This document shows positions 1 to 11,391 of a stretch of 20,208 nt of DNA, in pieces. Under the pieces are notes generated by a model. It saw only the letters and a list, made by a program, of their open reading frames with translations. It did no database searches and had not been told where the DNA came from. The stretch spans positions 114,393 to 134,600 of the forward strand of contig FN648481.1 in assembly GCA_000310025.1 (NCBI GenBank), read 5' to 3'. Source of the DNA: Ectocarpus siliculosus (Eukaryota; Sar; Phaeophyceae; Ectocarpales; Ectocarpaceae). The number at the start of each line of letters is the position of its first letter. The stretch's first letter is position 1. A program made the translations under genes and the position numbers.

Positions 1-364
1 TACAACCTTTGGTGACTACTGCTACACCCGTACCTGCGAAATATGATGCACATCGGCGATCGCAGGCGCTTAATTTACCCCCACACCGATAAATGCCTGT
101 AAACACCACACCCACCCCGTGAAAACCGGTAAAAAAACGAAAACAAACAACAAGGGGGTGGGTGCAAGACAGAAGAACACGGGAGAGGGAGAGAAGTCGC
201 CGTCGCTAAAGGAGCCAGCTCTACACTCGACGCTTGTGCCATGCTCAAAACCCCCGTCCTTAAAACTCTCCCCCTCGCCCGCCCGCCCCCTTCAAACAAA
301 AGCTGACCACCAGTCAAGCGCGCGGTAAGTAGCCTACTGCCACCGCCTGCCGCCGACCTGTCAG
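1..364. other. 3' flank of the cyclin gene, no gene seen
   Basis: This stretch lies past the cyclin stop codon (stop at 367-365 on the minus strand). Short open frames occur on both strands but none has a recognisable motif or splice-supported extension. On the minus (sense) strand a T-rich stretch lies at about 128-152, some 215-240 nt after the stop. It could belong to the 3' UTR or the polyadenylation region, but no clear signal was identified. Confidence 0.5.
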
Positions 365-3300
365 CTACGGCGAGTCGTCCGGGAGGACGTTGACCTTCAT
401 GGTCGCCACGGAGCCAAACTTGCTGCTGCTAAACTTCTTCTTCACCGCCTCAAGGTCGCCCCCTTCTTGCTTCAGCACGCGGGAGATCTGTTGCCACAAC
501 CCGCCGTCGCCGCACCACCACACCGTGGACGAGAGCACACACGGCGTCGACACGGCAAGGGATCACAACCAAAAAAACATTGTTAAGCAAAGGAAATATG
601 TTGAGTAACATTTCCGGCACCGCGAGGGGTCGACAAAAATGCGAAAATCCACCAAATGCAACGAGCGGGGGCCGGGGTGGGCCTCAACGGCCGAGTCACT
701 ACAATATATTTGCACTCAGCCCGTCCCCATCGTAGCAGTAGCCCCTCATTTGGTCCAACGTTCGCGTCTACGAGAGAGATGCCTATCGACAACCCCTGCA
801 GAAGCGTTGTCTTGTGCGTTCCGAGATTCCGACCCCCTGTCTACCCGCACAAGACTTCTGTGAGTATCCCCTGTGCGGGCCGTATCAATCACAAAATTCC
901 AACCAGAATTTTGCCTCAAGAGGGTACGGAGATTCGACTGGTGGACAAACGTGTAGGCCGGTGACCTTGATTGAAGTTACAGCAGTAAGGCATCCATCTC
1001 TGGTCCTACCTCTTCTCTGCGACTTCCGGGTGGGCACATGCCCTATGCCCCGCCTACCAAGTGGCCCAAAAAACTCGGTCTATTTAGACACAGACAGCGG
1101 CGGTCACGACTGCAGTCCGTTCATGAGCACCAAACGCCCACAAAAGCCACGGCAGCCACCAGGCCGCCGTTATTGGTTAAAAATTCAAACAATATTCACG
1201 ACCATAAGCTCAACACGCAGCAAGCAGCATTCTGAAGGCAGCGGAGCCTCGTTAAACCCACCTCGCCAAGGCACGGCATGAGGTCCTCCACCCGGTACTT
1301 GGTGTACTTCTCGAGGGTAGGGCTCCAGCACGTTCGGCCCATGTTCTTGCGCGCCACGTAGATCGCGCAGCACGCCACCACGCTGGGCAAATAGTCCAGC
1401 ATGCTCACCTCCTGCAGCATGCGCTCGGCTACGTAGCAGCTCAGCTGCACGATCTTCTTATCGGCGTGCGCCGCCTGCCCGTCCACAGTCGACAGCAGTA
1501 GCAACAGCAGCGGCAGGGAGGACGGAATTCCGCATCGGCGGAGGAGCGGAGGGTAAGACTAGATCTCGCCGTAGACACTGATTCGGTGGTTGCGCCTAAT
1601 CATGTAGGGGCGTCCTTGCGCGGGTGAAGAAAGGGTATTATAATAGCACAATCCCAAGCACAGCCCTAAGGCTTGGGTGTGCGCGTTCGGGAGCGCGCGG
1701 CTCATATTTGTTTTGGCGTTGGTTGGTTGGTTGATAGATGACAGCAGTATTCAGGTTTTACGGCTAAGGCTGACGACGAAAAAACTTGGGGCTGCGGTGG
1801 GGAGTGCGCGGAGCGGGTTCAACTTCTCCTTGGAATCTTGGAATACGGACATTTGGTACAAAGGAGTCTGCTAAAAGGGCACGGGGGTAGCCATGCGTTC
1901 CTTTGACTGCAAGTCACGCGTCACCCCCCCCCATGGAACGCGCTTACAGAAGAGACCAGTACTTCGTACCTCGTGACTGCCATGTGTTCTGTTCTAGAGG
2001 AGGAGCTACAATCACTTACACCGTCTCGGGTAAAAAAAAAAAGCACAGACAAGCGAGCACCAAGGAGAGTAAACCGTTTTTGTGTGGCCGACTTCCCCCT
2101 GGTACAAAGTAGGTACAGGGCGGCCAGAAGACAACGCCGACGGGTGGAGGCCAACGGACACATGAACTTAATAGATAAACAGAGCAGGAAAGAAAAAAAA
2201 AAGATCGGCAGCCTAACCTTGAGGTATCGGAGCAAGAAGCAGTAGATGGTCGGGACGGTCAGCCGGAACTGCAGGGCGTTCGCCATGGTCGACTCCATCT
2301 CCAAGATCTGGTCGCGGTTGTAGGCGCGGTCCGTGATGAAGACGAGGTCGCGGATCTGGGGGGGGTAGATCTCTTCGTACTTGGAGGCCAGCAACATCGC
2401 CGTCACGCCCACCAGCTGAAGGTTTTGTCTCGTCACCTGATGATGAAGGAGAGTGACGGCGGGAATATAAACGGTGTGGGATAAGGTACTCCGTACGTGT
2501 AGTAAATGTCCAACAAGACTCGGTGGGTGGAAGCGCTCTTTTGCCCAGGGCGGGACACCAGTCTCGAACGACTACTGGGCGTGGCGGTAATCGCCGCTAA
2601 GGCACTTGCTTGCTTCTCCGGCGGAAGAGCACCGTGTCGCGCTTGGTGTGCTATTCCAGATGCCACCGTTCAATACTCTTTCACGTGGACAGCGCGTGCA
2701 AAGTGAGCCGGTTACGTACCGGTTTTCGGCCGCGACATACTGCCGGCCGCTCTTCGTTTTCGTCAGAGAAGGAACCGATGCACGCACAAGTAAATAACGA
2801 GATAAACATACTGCTGCGCATGCACATAGGGAAGGAAGGGTCTGTGGGTACTGCTGTTCTAGCAGAAGAGGACACGGCAGTGGAATAACATGAATGACAT
2901 GCCAAGCCCACGCAACAGCAGGAGATACATGTATGCTAGATGCTGTGACAACAACACGGTCAACCCAAAAGAGGCGCAAAAACAGCAGTGCCAAACACCA
3001 CAGGGAAAGCTCACGCAAGCTTCGGGTCAACCGCCGTGACTCGGAGAACCACACAAGTTCACAACGCTCAACGTATATACCGCTACGTGGTCGACTCCAT
3101 GGTTGGTGGGGGCACTGTGCTTTGGTCTCTCGCGCGTTCGGAAGAATGGGAGGGAGAAGAGCGCGGGCTTGCGCACGAAAGTCAACGGGAATTTTACTCG
3201 AGATCTGCACAAAACGAGCAAGCTGCGTTTTTGTTTCTGCGGGTTCCGCTTGAAGCGATTGATCATGAATCCCGCGTTGCCACGAAGGAGTGCTGCCACA

Positions 3301-4194
3301 GGCTGTGCTCCGCTGCTTCGTGGCGAACGCGAGACGAACCCTACGGCCTGCTAACGGCACACCGAGAAGGAAAGATCGGCTCCACCGCGCTGCAGTGGGT
3401 CTTCATCGGGACCACAACAACAGCCTTCGCTCTCTCTTTTTTTTTGGCGCGCGATACACGGAATCAACCAACCAAAACAATCCTCTCTGTGTGTCTCTAG
3501 CTCTCACCGTCTCAAGCTCCAAGTACTTGTCGATGAGGTAGACCGTGAGATACAACGTGTCCGGCACGAGCTTGAACTTCAGGTGCACCTCCACGAGCCA
3601 ATCGATCAGGATCGAGCGCATTCGCTCGTTCACGTTCGGCTGCGAATCCATGTATCCCCGGTCCACCTTCGTCGCGATCTCCCGCTCCCTCAGGAACACG
3701 TACAGATCCTCCACGTATTCCGTCACCGCGAGCGGCTCGTCGGCGTCGCGCTGGTCGATGTCCGTTGGTGTTCTAGAGGCGGTACGGATGGGGCGCGAGG
3801 CGGGCGCCGAAGCAACGGCAGCCGGCGCGGCCGGTGCTGTTGTCTGGGTCACCGCAGCAGAGGACGAAGATGAGGATGATGATGCTACCGCGAGGGAAGC
3901 CGCTGCCGGCGCCGCGGGAGCCGCGGCGCCAGTGTCCGCGCTGCCCACGCTCGCGCTCGCCACGCGAGCCCCGGGCTTCTTCCCCCCCTTGCCTGCCCCC
4001 TCTGCCACGGCTTCCTCTGCCTTGTTGGTGATGTCTCGCAGCCCGCGCCGTGTCTGGACACCTCCCAGTCCCTTCTTGGCTCCCCCGCCCAACGCGGCCT
4101 TGCCGGCAGCAGCGCCAAGGTCGGAGGGCTTCGCGTTCTCGTCCATGCCGAAGCCGGCGTTCTCCTGGACCGCGGTGTTTCTTCGAGTGTGCAT
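365..4194 (-). CDS. CYCB: B-type cyclin, four exons, complete (413 aa)
   Basis: Mitotic cyclin: the regulatory subunit that binds and activates a cyclin-dependent kinase at G2/M and is destroyed by the APC/C. Exons on the minus strand are 4194-3508, 2436-2218, 1474-1262 and 487-365 (stop included); all junctions are phase 0 with GT-AG borders. The start is the first in-frame ATG (4194-4192); the open frame upstream is GA-repeat leader without an ATG. Residues 49-57 read RRGLRDITN, a canonical destruction box. An Ala/Ser/Pro-rich linker follows. The N-terminal cyclin box begins near residue 192 (MRSILIDWLVEVHLKF) and continues in exon 2 with LLASKYEEIYPP, holding the conserved Lys248 and following Glu pair. 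Exon 3 carries the C-terminal fold and exon 4 ends with KKKFSSSKFGSVATMKV, typical of B cyclins. Introns are 1071, 743 and 774 nt. MRSIL differs slightly from the usual MRAIL patch. Family assignment is firm; the subtype number cannot be given. Confidence 0.95.
488..1261 (-). other. Cyclin intron 3
   Basis: The donor is GAG|GTGGGT at 1262/1261 and the acceptor is CAACAG|ATC at 488/487. Open frames occur here on the plus strand (the longest at 814-1281), but they have no recognisable motif and run across the exon 3 edge, so they are treated as chance. Nothing else was seen. Confidence 0.85.
1475..2217 (-). other. Cyclin intron 2
   Basis: The donor is AAG|GTTAGG at 2218/2217 and the acceptor is GGGCAG|GCG at 1475/1474. 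The joined product reads FLLRYLK then AAHADKK, as expected for a B cyclin. Short A-runs (2032-2042, 2194-2202 on the plus strand) give sense T-runs. No embedded gene was seen. Confidence 0.9.
2437..3507 (-). other. Cyclin intron 1
   Basis: The donor is ACG|GTGAGAG at 3508/3507 and the acceptor is ATCAG|GTG at 2437/2436. The joined product reads YLELET then VTRQNLQLVG. The intron holds chance open frames on both strands (the longest, 262 aa, at 2572-3360 minus), with no motif or conserved-looking stretch. Confidence 0.9.
4024..4050 (-). other. Destruction box (D-box) of cyclin B
   Basis: Codons 49-57 encode R-R-G-L-R-D-I-T-N, which fits the RxxLxxIxN degron consensus read by APC/C with Cdc20 or Cdh1. 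It is the only D-box seen, and no KEN box was seen. It lies early in the protein, where mitotic cyclins usually carry it. Confidence 0.9.
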
Positions 4195-4272
4195 CTTCGC
4201 GATAGGGAGCCCTGCCGTGCCAAACCCTTCACGAAGCAGTCCTGCTGAGCAACGCTTGCCTCTTCTTCTCCG

Positions 4273-4279
<7 letters not shown>

Positions 4280-4310
<31 letters not shown>
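4280..4310. repeat. (CT)n/(GA)n microsatellite in the cyclin 5' leader
   Basis: A perfect run of about 15 CT units on the plus strand, hence GA on the cyclin sense strand, lies 86-116 nt upstream of the cyclin ATG. It is probably transcribed as part of the 5' UTR. A similar sense-strand GA run precedes the kinase start codon at the other end of the window. Confidence 0.9.
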
Positions 4311-4312
<2 letters not shown>

Positions 4313-5801
4313 GCCCGCTTCGCTGCACGAACCACCTACCTCTTTTATCTCTCGGATCGATGTGGCGATTTGCAGCTAGCTGTGAAGAGGGGTGCAGGTG
4401 GCGATGTGTGTGGCTCTCTACCTCCAGCAGGGATTATCTCTCTACTAGACGTTCGCTGCTCTCGTGCCTTCCTCCGTGTGTGTAGTGACTGAGCAAGGTG
4501 GTGGTGATGGTGGAGCGCGCAAAGGTGAGCGGGAGTGTGTGAGATTTTCCCGCGGAGAGGGCAAAGGGCAAAGCCGTTGGTAATTACTAATTACGTAAAT
4601 ACACCCCCGTGTACCCTTTTCAGCGCGGAAAAAAGAGGTACAGACGTATAAATTCTGCTCGGAGCTACACCCCATTTTGTCCAATGGGAGAACAATGATT
4701 GTTCCGACACGCGGAAACGCTGCCACCTCTGTAGCGGCTGTCTCGCGAGCGAACAAGGAGAGGAGATTGTTGTGTTGAGTGTGCTATGGGCTGGCTGAGG
4801 CGATCACAAACGCCGATTGAGCCTGCTTGTCAACACAGCAGGAAATACTCGTATTATGCGCGCCGAGTTGCCGTTCAAAATGCTCCGGATTCCGCCCCGT
4901 GTATGCTGCACCATGGATGTATGTATGTATGCGCGAGTGCGGATATTTAGCACTCGCATTATTACGGGTTGTTCACGGTTTTCACGGGATACTCTAGATT
5001 TCGCCGGCCGACGACACCTGTGGAACACTGCAAATAGCATCGTCCCTCTTGTGTCGTTGAAAGGCGCGTGGTGAAAATGCCTTGCGCTGATCATGATGTA
5101 GACGTTGAGGGTCGAGAGCAGGTGGTTGCTGTAGCCGAACAAGGGCGGCTGCAACGCTGCAAAATAAAAAGAAATCATTTTCGACATTCTTCCGAGCAGA
5201 AACGTTGACATTTATTTGCACTTGGGACTATTGGAAACATCGGAAGAGACTGGTGCAATAGCGATAACGCAAACGGCGAGTGTGCTGTAGGAGATATATT
5301 CTCGAAGACCTTAAACAAGACCGGTTGCGTCGCTCATATTTCATATTTCGTTCCCATCTCGAAATCAGAGTTCCTTCATGGGCCGCTGCCACCGCTTAAA
5401 CAGCTATTCAGATTGGTCCGCAAGAGCATATTGTATGCGAGAGTACCATTTACCTCTCTCTGTGAAACCAATCCCTTGTCAAAGGCTCTCCGTTCCTTCT
5501 CGCTTCGACAAGCCATCACCTACCTACAAACTAGCCAGCGATCCTCAAGATATCCTGCGTGTACGTTGGGGGCATGATGGTAACGTCCTTTCCCTCTCTC
5601 TTGTCTTTTCCCGACACTTGACGTTTAACCCCGGGAGCAATGTCCGGTGGTACACAAAACAATACAACAACAGCATGCACAGGAGACTACAAGGGGCACG
5701 AAAACCGTTTGCGCCGGCGTGAAGCGCTCCGTGCATCTCAAAGCACCTGCACACAACAAACTCAATCAAAAAGCACACCGCCGACCGCGGGCGATTGCGG
5801 T
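4311..5801. other. Cyclin promoter side and AAA gene 3' flank, no gene
   Basis: Both neighbouring genes are on the minus strand, so this stretch should hold the 3' UTR of the AAA gene (near 5801) and the promoter of the cyclin gene (near 4311). Short open frames exist on both strands but show no domain or splice-supported exon. An 8-bp stem inverted repeat sits at 4933-4957. No convincing TATA box, polyadenylation signal, tRNA or other RNA gene was identified. Confidence 0.6.
4933..4957. repeat. Short inverted repeat (hairpin)
   Basis: gcgagtgc at 4933-4940 and its exact reverse complement gcactcgc at 4950-4957 flank a 9-nt AT-rich loop. It lies in intergenic DNA about 740 nt upstream of the cyclin ATG. 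It could be a dyad protein-binding site or chance. Confidence 0.6.
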
Positions 5802-6485
5802 TCATGACCCAACGTGCCACTGCCGCGCCCATCTCTCGTGCTTCGCCTCCGTTTCCGTCCCAGACGAAGGCTGGGTGCTCGCCAGCGCTGCCTCGAAATG
5901 CTTTCGCGTTATGATCAACACCCCCTCCTTTCTACCAGTCCCCCTACCGCCGCCGACAAACGAGCTCAAGGCGCCCCTCCTCCCGCCCCGCCCCCCCCCC
6001 CCGCCTTCCTCACGAAGGGCGACCATTGCTGCGTTCCTGACCAGGCTGGACAGGTCGGCCCCGCTGTAGCCCTTGGTCTGCCGCGACAGCCACAGCAAGT
6101 CCACGTCGCTCGCCCACCTCCCGCCCCGGCTCCCGCCCCCGACGGGACGACTCCCACTACCACCGGTGCTGCTGCTCCTGTCGGGGTGGACCGGTGATCC
6201 GCTCCCTCGTCCGTCTTTGGTTGGCACCGCTGCGGCCGTTGCCGTCGAAGTGCCTGCGGAGGAGTCGACGGCGGGAGGGGATGTTTTCACCTCTTGTGCC
6301 GCGAGCAACACACGAGTTGTTGTGTCGGAGTCGTCGCGAGGCGGTAACTGCGTAGATGGTGGAACTTCCGCCACCGTCGCACCTGTTGCAGCAGCTGCCG
6401 TTGTCGACAGGCCTTCCATTCGGGACTTGGAGGCCCGCAGAATCTGCCGCCTTCCGTCGGCGTCGGGGAGACCTGCGTACACGAT
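5802..6485 (-). CDS. AAA gene last exon: D2 lid and C-terminus
   Basis: The acceptor TTCGCAG|ATC begins IVYAGLPDADGRRQILRAS, continuing GRFDE of the previous exon. Then come about 100 residues rich in Ser, Thr, Ala, Pro and Gly (about 938-1041), followed by DVDLLWLSRQTKGYSGADL, a poly-Gly loop, ITRKHFEAALASTQPS and a stop at 5804-5802. The insert replaces a linker normally of about 10 residues. It stays open throughout, but an internal intron cannot be excluded (a possible donor is ACAG|GTGCGA near 6383). Confidence 0.9.
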   Translation of the reverse strand: MVYAGLPDADGRRQILRASKSRMEGLSTTAAAATGATVAEVPPSTQLPPRDDSDTTTRVLLAAQEVKTSPPAVDSSAGTSTATAAAVPTKDGRGSGSPVHPDRSSSTGGSGSRPVGGGSRGGRWASDVDLLWLSRQTKGYSGADLSSLVRNAAMVALREEGGGGGRGGRRGALSSFVGGGRGTGRKEGVLIITRKHFEAALASTQPSSGTETEAKHERWARQWHVGS

Positions 6486-9400
6486 CTGCGAAACAAAAGA
6501 ACGTGGAGCACAAAGCAGCCAAACGCGGGTATACGCTATAGTATTGTTCTCCTTTCGACCGAGGAAGGATCAATTTTTCAGCATGTTGCGTCCGTTAGAG
6601 CTTACACGAAGGTTGTAGGCGTTTGCTACGCCGGGGAGAGACAGCGGTTGAGAACGAGCGCAGCTCATAAAAGGTTCCGATTTCTCGGCAGTGAAAGCGG
6701 CGGAGTCAAGCGACACATGGGAGCCCCGCACGCTGTCTTCGTCGTTCTTGTCCGTCGTTCCCCCTAGAACCTACCGTGGTAGAATACGTCGTACAACACA
6801 AATGCAATACATTTGTACAGCAGTAAACCTATGTCGAGGAGCTCAATTGCTCCACGACAAGAAGGGTGTCGCCGCCAACGTGGGCGGCTTCGCAAGAGCC
6901 TGCCCAAGAGATTTCCGAACACTCATTGGTTGGAGTTGACATCCGCCCTCTCTTCTTGTCGTGTGGAGCAGATCGATCTTTGTCTGGAAACTGCTCCAGG
7001 GAAAGTGGCAAGGGGTGAGGTACGCCCACCCACGGTGTGGCATCATTCAAAACATCTGACAAACAGCGTTGCTTGAATCTCCCCCGCAACACCTCGTCTA
7101 CCTTGAGCAAGGTCAACTCCCCCTCCACCGCCGCCCCGTCCCCGTGTAGCAAAACGCGTGCTTGCGGCCAGTCGAACTTTCATTGATTGGTACGTTCGTA
7201 CAAGGTCCCCCCCCCCACTCCCATCGTATCGCGACGACCCGGCACACACAGCTGCCGCAGGCTACTGTACAGCCCTCACCTCGTCGAAACGGCCCGGCCG
7301 CAAGAACGCGGCGTCGACCGCCTCCGGGGCATTAGTGGCAGCCAGCACCATAACGTTCGCGCTGCCTCCCCCACCCCCTCCCCCGCCTCCTTGTGCCACC
7401 GGCGCGGGGCCGTCGTTGTCGCCGGCGCTGTCTTTTCCATCGGCGGTGTCAGCCACGCTCCGTCTAGCGGCGGCTCTCCAGCGAGCCAGCTCGTCCATGC
7501 ACACGAGCAGCTGGGACGCGAGGCGCGAACTGCTCGTGCGTCGCGGGAGGGGGGCGGGGCGGGGCGGGGGGGGGGGGGTATCGCGTCATACGGCAGGGCA
7601 ACCGGCGTGCTTGTTTTCGATTCTTTTCACACTCGACCAACGCCGTACACTTGCAGGGAGATCCGCCCGTCTTCCTTTGGAAAGCTTGCTCCTTTCATGA
7701 GTGAAATTATCCTGGTGCTCTCTTCTGCCTTGATGTCCTTGCCAATGTCCCCCTTGGTGCCCCTCAGTCCAAGTTTGCTTGATGCCGCGACTACCAGAAC
7801 TGCCGGTCTCTCCAGCCCCCCACGGTGGCTACCCCGTGCTGCTTTGCAGTGTGACGCCCCGAGTTTCGAAAGCACAACGATTGATGCCTAATTGAGGCAA
7901 AAAACCGACAAAAAACGAACATCACGCAGAGACGATACAAAAAAACGACGCCAAAATAAAACTACCCAGCTGTGAACTTCCAGTTTGTTGCAAGTTTTCC
8001 TGCATCGTCCTCACCCTGTCCCCCCCCCCGCCTCTCTGGAAGCGAAGAGCGCCTGAAACTCGTCGATGAACACGATGGACGGTGCTAGCTCTCGCGCCGT
8101 GCGAAACGCCTGGTCGACGGCCTGATGGCAAACATCATGGTGGCGACGTCCGTCACGCAGCCGCGCATGAACGTTACACGTTAGAACCAAAGAAATTTTT
8201 ACAACGATAAAAGAAAAGCAAACTACGCATAAGTGTTACACGTTAGAACCAAAAGAACATTGTACAACGGATAAAAAAAAAAAAAAAGTAAACTACGCAT
8301 ATTGTTACACATTAGAACCAAAAGAACATTGTACAAAGGACAAACAAAAGAAAAGCAAACTATGTACGCATACATATTGTTTTCCCACCCTGTGTGCCTA
8401 CTGCTCCGAGGAGGAAAGGATGGTACGCGAGAGAAGCATCCACTTCAGCCTGGTTCAGCCTGTGGACTGGCGTGGAGCTCGTTTTTTCTCTATCTCGAGG
8501 ATCAGCACGGGTGTATGCACGTCGTCGCGGGGGGAACCGCCGGGGCGACGAGGGTCAGAGGCGGCAAACACAAGAACAGCAAAACAAGCGGCGCCGCACC
8601 TTCTCGCTCTCGCCGATCTCTCCGCGGACCACGTCGGAAACCTTGAGCTCGATGAAGGTCGCCCCCGTCTCGGTAGCCGCGGCCTTGGCAAGCAGCGTCT
8701 TCCCGGTTCCTGTGGCGTCGTGGAGGCGTGTTTGGCGTGGGTGAAGGGGGGGGGGGTAGGGTTGAGGTTGGGGTTGGGGAGGGTGCACGCAAGATCATGG
8801 GTATCGCCGACGCTCAAAAATAGGCTCTCGCGTCCCTACAAAGCCGGGGGACGACGAGGTGCAATGGGGTGATACAAGACACCCGACATGCAGCGGCATC
8901 AGAAAAATCGTGCATGTATCCTGAAAATATCGTTGCTTCGACGAACGAATTCGCCAAGAGCCCCGGATTTTTCTAGTCACCCTAGCGTCAACCTCCGATC
9001 GCTCCAGTAATACGCACGCCTTCCGCTATACACCTGCACGCCAAACCCACGGCTTAAACAGTCAGAACCTCTGCCCTTTACGTCGCGAGTGCACACTATC
9101 GCAACGCAAATCCCCCACCGCATCTCCGCGCCTCGCTTCGAAAAGGCCCACCACCCCCTCCTCACCGTACAGCCCGCAAATATCACACGCCCCCCCCCCC
9201 CCTCCAACCCTCTGTCTGCTCATGGGAGAATGCAACTGCTACAATACGGCTACTGCTGCTGCTGCTACTGCTGTTACTGCGGTGGTATGTTGGTCGTCGT
9301 TTGCTAGTGTCGGCATGCTAGCCCGCACCTGGAGGTCCAAACAGGAGCACCCCAGACGCCGGCGTTATTCCCATCCGAGAAAACGCCTCCGGGAACCGTG

Positions 9401-10228
9401 CGGGCCACACCACCATCTCTTGCACGGCGCGCTTGGCGCGCTCGAGTCCACCGACCTGAGCAGCATAGTGGAGCAAGCGGCGGGCGCGCGCGGGTTGGGG
9501 AAGTCAGATCGCCTTCGTTGCACCGACGAGTGAGTGAGTGTAGTACAGGAACTAATGAAACATGTCGAGTGCATAGAAGTGAAAGGGCGAGCCTCGCTCC
9601 TGCTCCCCTCGGCACCTGAACGATGTGACATCGTGGGTTGAATTTTTCGCAACGTTTGTCGCAGTCTCGATGATAGCGATTTGACTCAGTGCCACTGCCT
9701 CGGTCGAAAGTCCCCCGTGGTTGTGGCATCATACCTCTGACCATCGCACACGCGGTACCCCGGCGACGGACGCCGAGCCACCCCCGCCTCCGCCAGCCCC
9801 TCCTCTTCCGGCAGCAACACGCTGTCGAACCTGACAATGACCAGACGGCCGATATGAACGGTCGACAGGGGATGTACCGTCGTGCAGACAGAGTTGGGAA
9901 CAGTGTGGCACAGATAACTTCCTCTCTCGTAGGCGAGTGTGAATCTACGACCTTACAGGGTACGAGACAAGGGTGTTTCGGATGAACCAAAACACACGGG
10001 TCCCTTTCTGCAGGAGCGCGTGCCTACGGAACAGACCAGTGACCAAGGCACACAAACACGCCAACCTGCACAAAGAAAACCCGCACAAAGGAGCGCAAAA
10101 AAAAAAAAGGCGTTTGTACTAGTGTGTATCAGACCTGTCGGAACCCTGCACGAAGAGCTTCCGCGCGTGCGAGAGCGCGTTGCTCGGCCGTTTGTCTCCC
10201 CCCGTCATCGTTGTCCGGTAGCCGCGAC

Positions 10229-10272
<44 letters not shown>

Positions 10273-11341
10273 GGCGCACATGTCCCCCGCCGTGAACCCC
10301 TGGCAAAGCCCGACCACTTCTTCGAAGGCGTCCTGAGGACGACGGGGACGGGGGAGGGAACGCGGGCGGCTGGCTCGGCACGTACGGTTCATGCCGGGGT
10401 GGATGGCGTCTCCATTGGCCGTTTTGCCACATCAGAGGCCCTCGCGCGCACAAGGAGTCGTTGCGTCGGCCGCCGCGTCCCAACCGCACAGCCGCCCCCT
10501 GGCTCAGGACTCAAGTCTTCACCCACCCTCAAGGGTGACTTTCGTGTCCCAAATGATGCAAAGGACCGATGCCGAGAGAGGGGCTCGCTCCAGCGACCGG
10601 AAGCGCGTTGCTTGTGAACGCCTTTGTTAAGGAAACATGATTCGCACCGGTACGGGCGTACTGCTCTATCTGCATACGTAAAATGGACACACGTACCTGC
10701 TGTGCACTCGTTGCTGGGGATATTCCCCCCTCGTCCGCGCTTGCTTCTTCCCACTTGCCCGTGTGCAGCAGAGCGCGGCTCAAGATCCTGGCGCGCAGAG
10801 GCTGGCTGCGCTCTCCCCGTAGCCAGGGCGCGAATCCAACGAGGGCGAGAGAACAAAGACAGGGCAACGACAGCGGTTATGCGTGCAGTAGTAGCGACGA
10901 CGGCTGCTGTTGTTGAGGGTCAAGAGCAAGACCACAGCAGTACCACCACCACCAGCAAATAGTCAAATACGCCCCCCGCCCTAGATAAATCAAGAGCAGC
11001 AGCAACAACACGACAACGCACAACATGGACGACGAAAATGGACGTGCCTGGGGGGAAGGACGAGCACCTCCTGCCCGGCGCACCGACGCGCGGTGGGATG
11101 CACCTGATCCGGCCACGACGTCACTCCCACCACGGCCACGCGACCTCGGCAGCGGGGATCCCGCCGTCCCTTTTTTCCGTGTGGTAGGCGATCGAGCGCA
11201 GCAGCAGGAAACACGGTAGTTTAGGCGGTCGGTGGGATGAGGGTGGACCTATCGTGCGCGACGTGCTTTGTTTGTTCTTGTCAGCGCATGCTTGAGAGAG
11301 ACAGACAGAGAGAGACAGAGAAAGAGATAGATAGATAGATG

Positions 11342-11391
<50 letters not shown>

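Noticed and set aside
4195-4335. Upstream extension of cyclin exon 1 (RERERERE region)
   Set aside because: The frame is open but has no ATG before 4194; it begins at a GTG and is mostly the GA repeat, so it is leader sequence.
3545-4492. 315-codon plus-strand open frame
   Set aside because: It is the antisense shadow of cyclin exon 1 and its GA-rich leader; it shows serine/leucine runs from the repeat and no domain.
8173-8376. Direct repeats considered as a CRISPR array
   Set aside because: The units abut without unique spacers, differ from one another, and sit in a eukaryotic intron.
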